DNA from: Spirochaetia bacterium
Lineage (GTDB): Bacteria; Spirochaetota; Spirochaetia; Treponematales; Treponemataceae
Direction of reading: 5' to 3'
DNA length: 9,145 bases
Assembly (NCBI GenBank): GCA_900770075.1
Contig: CAAGIZ010000022.1
Span: 1-9,145, forward strand
The notes under the pieces were generated by a model. That model searched no databases. It worked only from the letters and a program-made list of their open reading frames with translations, and had not been told where the DNA came from. Shown here in pieces: positions 6,825 to 9,145 of the stretch. Each line of letters starts with the position of its first letter. Position 1 is the first letter of the stretch. Position numbers and translations under genes: made by a program.

Positions 6825-8768
6825 ATGGCATTCGTACAGTTCAGTCAGGTTTCCCTTGCGTTTGGAGACCGGGATATTTTAAAAGACGTTTCCGTAAACC
6901 TTCAGGCAGCCTCAAAGGTTGCCCTAACCGGTGCAAACGGAAGCGGAAAATCCACCCTTATAAAGGTTATGGCAGGTCTTGTGCAGCCGGACAGCGGTCA
7001 GCGGGTTGCCCAGAAAGACGCCCGGATTGCATACCTTCCTCAAAGCGGACTTACCCACCGGGGGTGTACCGTCCGGCAGGAAGCAGACAAGGCTTTTTCC
7101 TTCGGTTACCAGCTTACCGCCGAGATGGAAAAAATCGGCGATGCCCTTAAAGCAGGCGAGGGAAACGAGAAACAGCTTCTGGAACGCCACGATGCCATTT
7201 TGACAGAACTGGAAGAAAGCGGCTGGAACAGGCGGCAGGTTATGGCGGAGCAGGTGCTTACGGGGCTTGGTTTTAACAGGGAAGATTTGGACAGACCCTG
7301 CGAAGAGTTTTCCGGCGGCTGGCAGATGAGGATTGCCCTGGGCAAGGCTTTGATGGTAAACCCGGACATCCTTCTTTTGGACGAACCTACAAACTACCTT
7401 GACATAGAAGCCCGGGGCTGGCTGGAAAAATTTCTGGACAACTACAAGGGCGGCTTTCTTCTGGTAAGCCACGACAGATACTTTCTTGACCACACCATAA
7501 ACGAAGTCTACGAACTTTTTAACGGAGAACTTAAGCGTTATCCGGGGAACTACACCCACTACGAAAAAGTGCGGGAGATAGAACTGGAAACTTTGATTCG
7601 GGAGTACGACAAGCAGCAGGCAGAAATTGCCCGCCTGCAGGAATTCATAAACCGCTTCGGAGTACAGGCTACAAAGGCGGCACAGGCTCAGGAACGGCAG
7701 AAAATGCTGGACAAAATTCTCGAAAAACAGATTGTCATTCCCGAAAACCTGAAAAAAATCCGGTTTAAGTTTCCGCCGGCACCCCATTCCGGCAGACTGG
7801 TTGCAACCCTTGAAAACATAACAAAGTCCTACAACGGAAAAGACAAAATATTGGACGGACTGAACCTTGTTGTGGAAAACGGCGAAAGGCTTGTGGTTGC
7901 CGGGCACAACGGAGCCGGAAAATCCACCCTTTTAAGGATAATCGCCGGAGCGGACACCGACTTTGAAGGAAACGTAAAGCCGGGCAGCGGAGTAAAAATC
8001 GGATATTTCAGTCAGGACAACGCAGAAACCTTAAAGGGAAGTGCCACTGTTCTTGAAACCATAGAAAGCGAAGCCCCTCTGGAACTTATACCGAAAATCC
8101 GCGACATGCTGGGAGCCTTCCTGTTCCGGGGAGACGACGTGCACAAAAGTCTGGACATGCTTTCCGGCGGAGAAAAAGCCCGGGTTGCCCTGTTAAAACT
8201 TTTGCTACGGCCGGTAAACTTTTTGATTTTGGACGAACCTACAAACCATCTGGACATGCACTCAAAAGACGTGCTTCTGGATGCCCTGAAAGATTTTGGC
8301 GGAACCGTTATTTTTGTAAGCCACGACCGGGGATTTATCGAAAGCCTGAGCACCAAAGTTCTTGAACTTAAGCCGGGACAATACAGACTGTTTCCGGGGG
8401 ACTACAAATACTACATGGAACGCCTTGAGCGGGAAGAAGCGGGGGAAATTACCCCGACCGAAAATCCGAAAAATGCTGCTGTGGAAGCGCCGGAAGAAAA
8501 GTCCGAAACAAAAAAGTCCTGGGAAGAGCAGAAAAAACTGGAAGCCGAAAAACGCCGGGCAGAAAAAAACGTAAAAAATCTTGAAGAACAGATTCTAAAG
8601 CTGGAAGAAGAAAAAACCGCACAGGAAAGCCAGCTTGCAAAGCCGGAAGTCTATTCCAACGGCGAAAAAGCAAAAGCGGTTCAGAAAAAAATCGACGAGC
8701 TGTCCGAAAAACTGGAAGCCCTGAACCTTGAATGGATGGAAGCCGCCGAAGTTCTGGAAAATTTTTAG
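6825..8768 (+). CDS. ABC-F family ATPase (YheS/YdiF-like)
   Basis: A 647-aa protein with two ATP-binding cassettes and no membrane segments, so it is a ribosome-associated ABC-F translation factor rather than a transporter. Cassette 1 has Walker A GANGSGKST (36-44), signature FSGGWQ (162-167), Walker B ILLLDEPTNYLD with D186 and catalytic E187, and the VSHDRYFLD switch region. A linker at about 246-323 (EYDKQQAEIARLQEFINRF, then TKAAQAQERQKMLDKI) matches the family's P-site-tRNA-contacting arm. Cassette 2 has GHNGAGKST (360-368), LSGGEK (446-451) and FLILDEPTNHLD with D470 and E471. A charged linker leads into a C-terminal coiled coil (about 560-647), as in YheS and Uup-type proteins. Such factors ease stalled or difficult translation, and some relatives give antibiotic resistance; nothing here proves the latter. 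The ATG is preceded by a weak GGAAA 8 nt upstream. It lies 24 nt after the lipoprotein gene and is likely co-transcribed. Confidence 0.96.
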   Translation: MAFVQFSQVSLAFGDRDILKDVSVNLQAASKVALTGANGSGKSTLIKVMAGLVQPDSGQRVAQKDARIAYLPQSGLTHRGCTVRQEADKAFSFGYQLTAEMEKIGDALKAGEGNEKQLLERHDAILTELEESGWNRRQVMAEQVLTGLGFNREDLDRPCEEFSGGWQMRIALGKALMVNPDILLLDEPTNYLDIEARGWLEKFLDNYKGGFLLVSHDRYFLDHTINEVYELFNGELKRYPGNYTHYEKVREIELETLIREYDKQQAEIARLQEFINRFGVQATKAAQAQERQKMLDKILEKQIVIPENLKKIRFKFPPAPHSGRLVATLENITKSYNGKDKILDGLNLVVENGERLVVAGHNGAGKSTLLRIIAGADTDFEGNVKPGSGVKIGYFSQDNAETLKGSATVLETIESEAPLELIPKIRDMLGAFLFRGDDVHKSLDMLSGGEKARVALLKLLLRPVNFLILDEPTNHLDMHSKDVLLDALKDFGGTVIFVSHDRGFIESLSTKVLELKPGQYRLFPGDYKYYMERLEREEAGEITPTENPKNAAVEAPEEKSETKKSWEEQKKLEAEKRRAEKNVKNLEEQILKLEEEKTAQESQLAKPEVYSNGEKAKAVQKKIDELSEKLEALNLEWMEAAEVLENF

Positions 8769-8806
8769 GATTTTTAGGACGGACTCTACTCTCAACCGGC
8801 TGCTTT

Positions 8807-8825
8807 GGGTTCCGCTAGCGCTCCA
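8807..8825 (+). repeat. Copy B of 19-nt unit GGGTTCCGCTnnCGCTCCA
   Basis: This is the 17-of-19 match to 5106-5124. It also forms the core of the left arm of the repeat at 8784-9018. The central AG makes the palindrome CGCTAGCG in this copy, which copy A lacks. Confidence 0.6.
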
Positions 8826-8943
8826 TTTGGCCGGCTTCGCCGTCCAAACTGACGCCCTCCGCATCCGCCGTAGCATTCATCGCAGAGACCTGTTTTTGGT
8901 CTTTCTACCGCAAGCTTAGCCCGGGTCGGAGCAGCGCAAAGCG

Positions 8944-8977
8944 TTTGAGCCCCGGTGCCACGGCACCGGGGCTCAAA
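8944..8977. repeat. Perfect 16-bp palindrome with 2-nt centre
   Basis: TTTGAGCCCCGGTGCC (8944-8959) and its exact reverse complement GGCACCGGGGCTCAAA (8962-8977) flank AC. The GC-rich stem could extend outward by a G-T and a C-G pair. The 3' side continues TGGAGC with no T-run, so it does not read as an intrinsic terminator for the upstream ABC-F gene. It might still stop or pause RNA polymerase, or protect the transcript 3' end, as REP-type palindromes do. Confidence 0.8.
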
Positions 8978-9034
8978 TGGAGCGGACAGCGGAACTGCGC
9001 AGGACCGGCGAGACGGAGGATGTGCTCCAAAAAA

Positions 9035-9063
9035 TAGAAAACTCCCCCCAAAAATGCTAAACT
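9035..9063 (+). promoter_or_regulatory. Candidate promoter for the gene at 9098
   Basis: TAGAAA (9035-9040; 4 of 6), a 17-bp spacer and TAAACT (9058-9063) with an upstream TG at 9055-9056 (extended -10). The predicted start site near 9070 would give a leader of about 28 nt, enough to include the GGAG ribosome binding site at 9087-9090. Unlike the two central promoters, this one implies a normal leader. Confidence 0.4.
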
Positions 9064-9097
9064 AAAAAACAGGCAAAACACCAGACGGAGAACCAAA

Positions 9098-9145
9098 ATG
9101 TTTCAAAAATCAATAATCGAAAAATATCTTTCTAAACTCGACACA
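9098..9145 (+). CDS. Start of an unidentified gene; possible Eco57I-type DNA methylase/restriction protein
   Basis: Only 16 codons are visible (MFQKSIIEKYLSKLDT) before the window ends. The gene call is supported by a good Shine-Dalgarno (GGAG at 9087-9090, 7 nt from the ATG) and a plausible upstream promoter. From memory of the family, a short opening of the form MF-x-x-S/T-V/I-I/L-x-K-Y-L-x-x-x-D is common in Eco57I-like type IIG restriction-modification methylases. Sixteen residues cannot settle this, and other proteins may begin the same way. Confidence 0.5.
   Translation, partial: MFQKSIIEKYLSKLDT

Larger units (their letters stand above)
8784..9018. repeat. About 235-bp MITE-like repeat with imperfect inverted arms
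   Basis: The left arm (8784-8829) and right arm (8974-9018) are imperfect reverse complements. The best part is TTCCGCTAGCGCTCCATTTG on the left against CAAATGGAGCGGACAGCGGAA on the right (one gap, two to three differences). The similarity continues outward through CAG..CCGG..GAGA. The interior carries CGCTAGCG (8813-8820), CGGC-TTC-GCCG (8832-8842) and CGC-AAA-GCG (8935-8943). A 16-bp palindrome abuts the right arm. No transposase or clear target-site duplication is visible, so this may be a non-autonomous element or simply a folded intergenic repeat. Confidence 0.5.
8769..9097. other. Intergenic region (329 nt) rich in palindromes
   Basis: No gene is supported here. It holds the inverted-arm repeat at 8784-9018, several nested hairpins, and the promoter and ribosome binding site of the next gene. 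Just after the ABC-F stop, GGACGG (8777-8782) is mirrored by CCGTCC (8840-8845). A small stem AGAGACC/GGTCTTT (8884-8904, one G-T pair) is followed by CTACC rather than a clean T-run, so it is at best a poor terminator for the ABC-F transcript. Confidence 0.75.

Noticed and set aside
6924..7907. A 327-codon open frame antisense to the ABC-F gene
   Set aside because: It is wholly inside a clearly real gene, has no family features or ribosome binding site, and its composition is what the complement of that coding sequence would give.
8884..8904. AGAGACC/GGTCTTT stem as the ABC-F terminator
   Set aside because: The stem is short with a G-T pair, and the following bases (CTACCGC) are not a T-run.

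Overview
This 9.1 kb window looks like ordinary chromosome from a spirochaete, most likely a Treponema-like host-associated species. That assignment is an inference from three things: the relaxed spirochaetal lipobox of the lipoprotein at 5355, the style of the DnaE and RecG sequences, and GC-rich hairpin-filled spacers between otherwise moderate-GC genes. No rRNA, tRNA, CRISPR array or complete insertion sequence was found.

Left half, minus strand (1-5010): a genome-maintenance run read right to left. It starts with dnaE (replicative DNA polymerase III alpha subunit, 1237 aa). A 155-nt spacer full of small hairpins follows, then a two-repeat YggT-family membrane protein, then after only 23 nt the N-terminal part of recG (branched-DNA helicase), which runs off the left edge. 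yggT and recG are very probably co-transcribed. Whether dnaE reads through into them is open, because no clear terminator or promoter is visible in the spacer.

Centre (5011-5354): a 344-nt divergent intergenic region. It holds promoter-like sequences for dnaE (leftward) and the lipoprotein gene (rightward). Both -10 boxes lie only 8-9 nt from the chosen ATG, and neither ATG has a convincing Shine-Dalgarno sequence, so both mRNAs may be leaderless or nearly so. Between the promoters lie GC-rich repeats, including a perfect 13-bp inverted repeat 51 nt apart.

Right half, plus strand (5355-8768): an uncharacterised 481-aa SH3-like lipoprotein followed after 24 nt by a 647-aa ABC-F ATPase (YheS/YdiF type, ribosome-associated, not a transporter). 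The two are probably one transcription unit. A 329-nt spacer follows (8769-9097). It carries a roughly 235-bp repeat with imperfect inverted arms and an internal perfect 16-bp palindrome, then a promoter and ribosome binding site for a gene whose first 16 codons reach the right edge. Its N-terminus resembles the start of some Eco57I-type DNA methylase/restriction proteins, but too little is visible to be sure.

The most interesting material is non-coding: the hairpin-rich repeats in the spacers (one 19-nt unit recurs with 17/19 identity 3.7 kb apart) and the paired leaderless-type promoters. I see no complete novel multi-gene system inside the window. If one exists, the gene starting at 9098 is the place to look.
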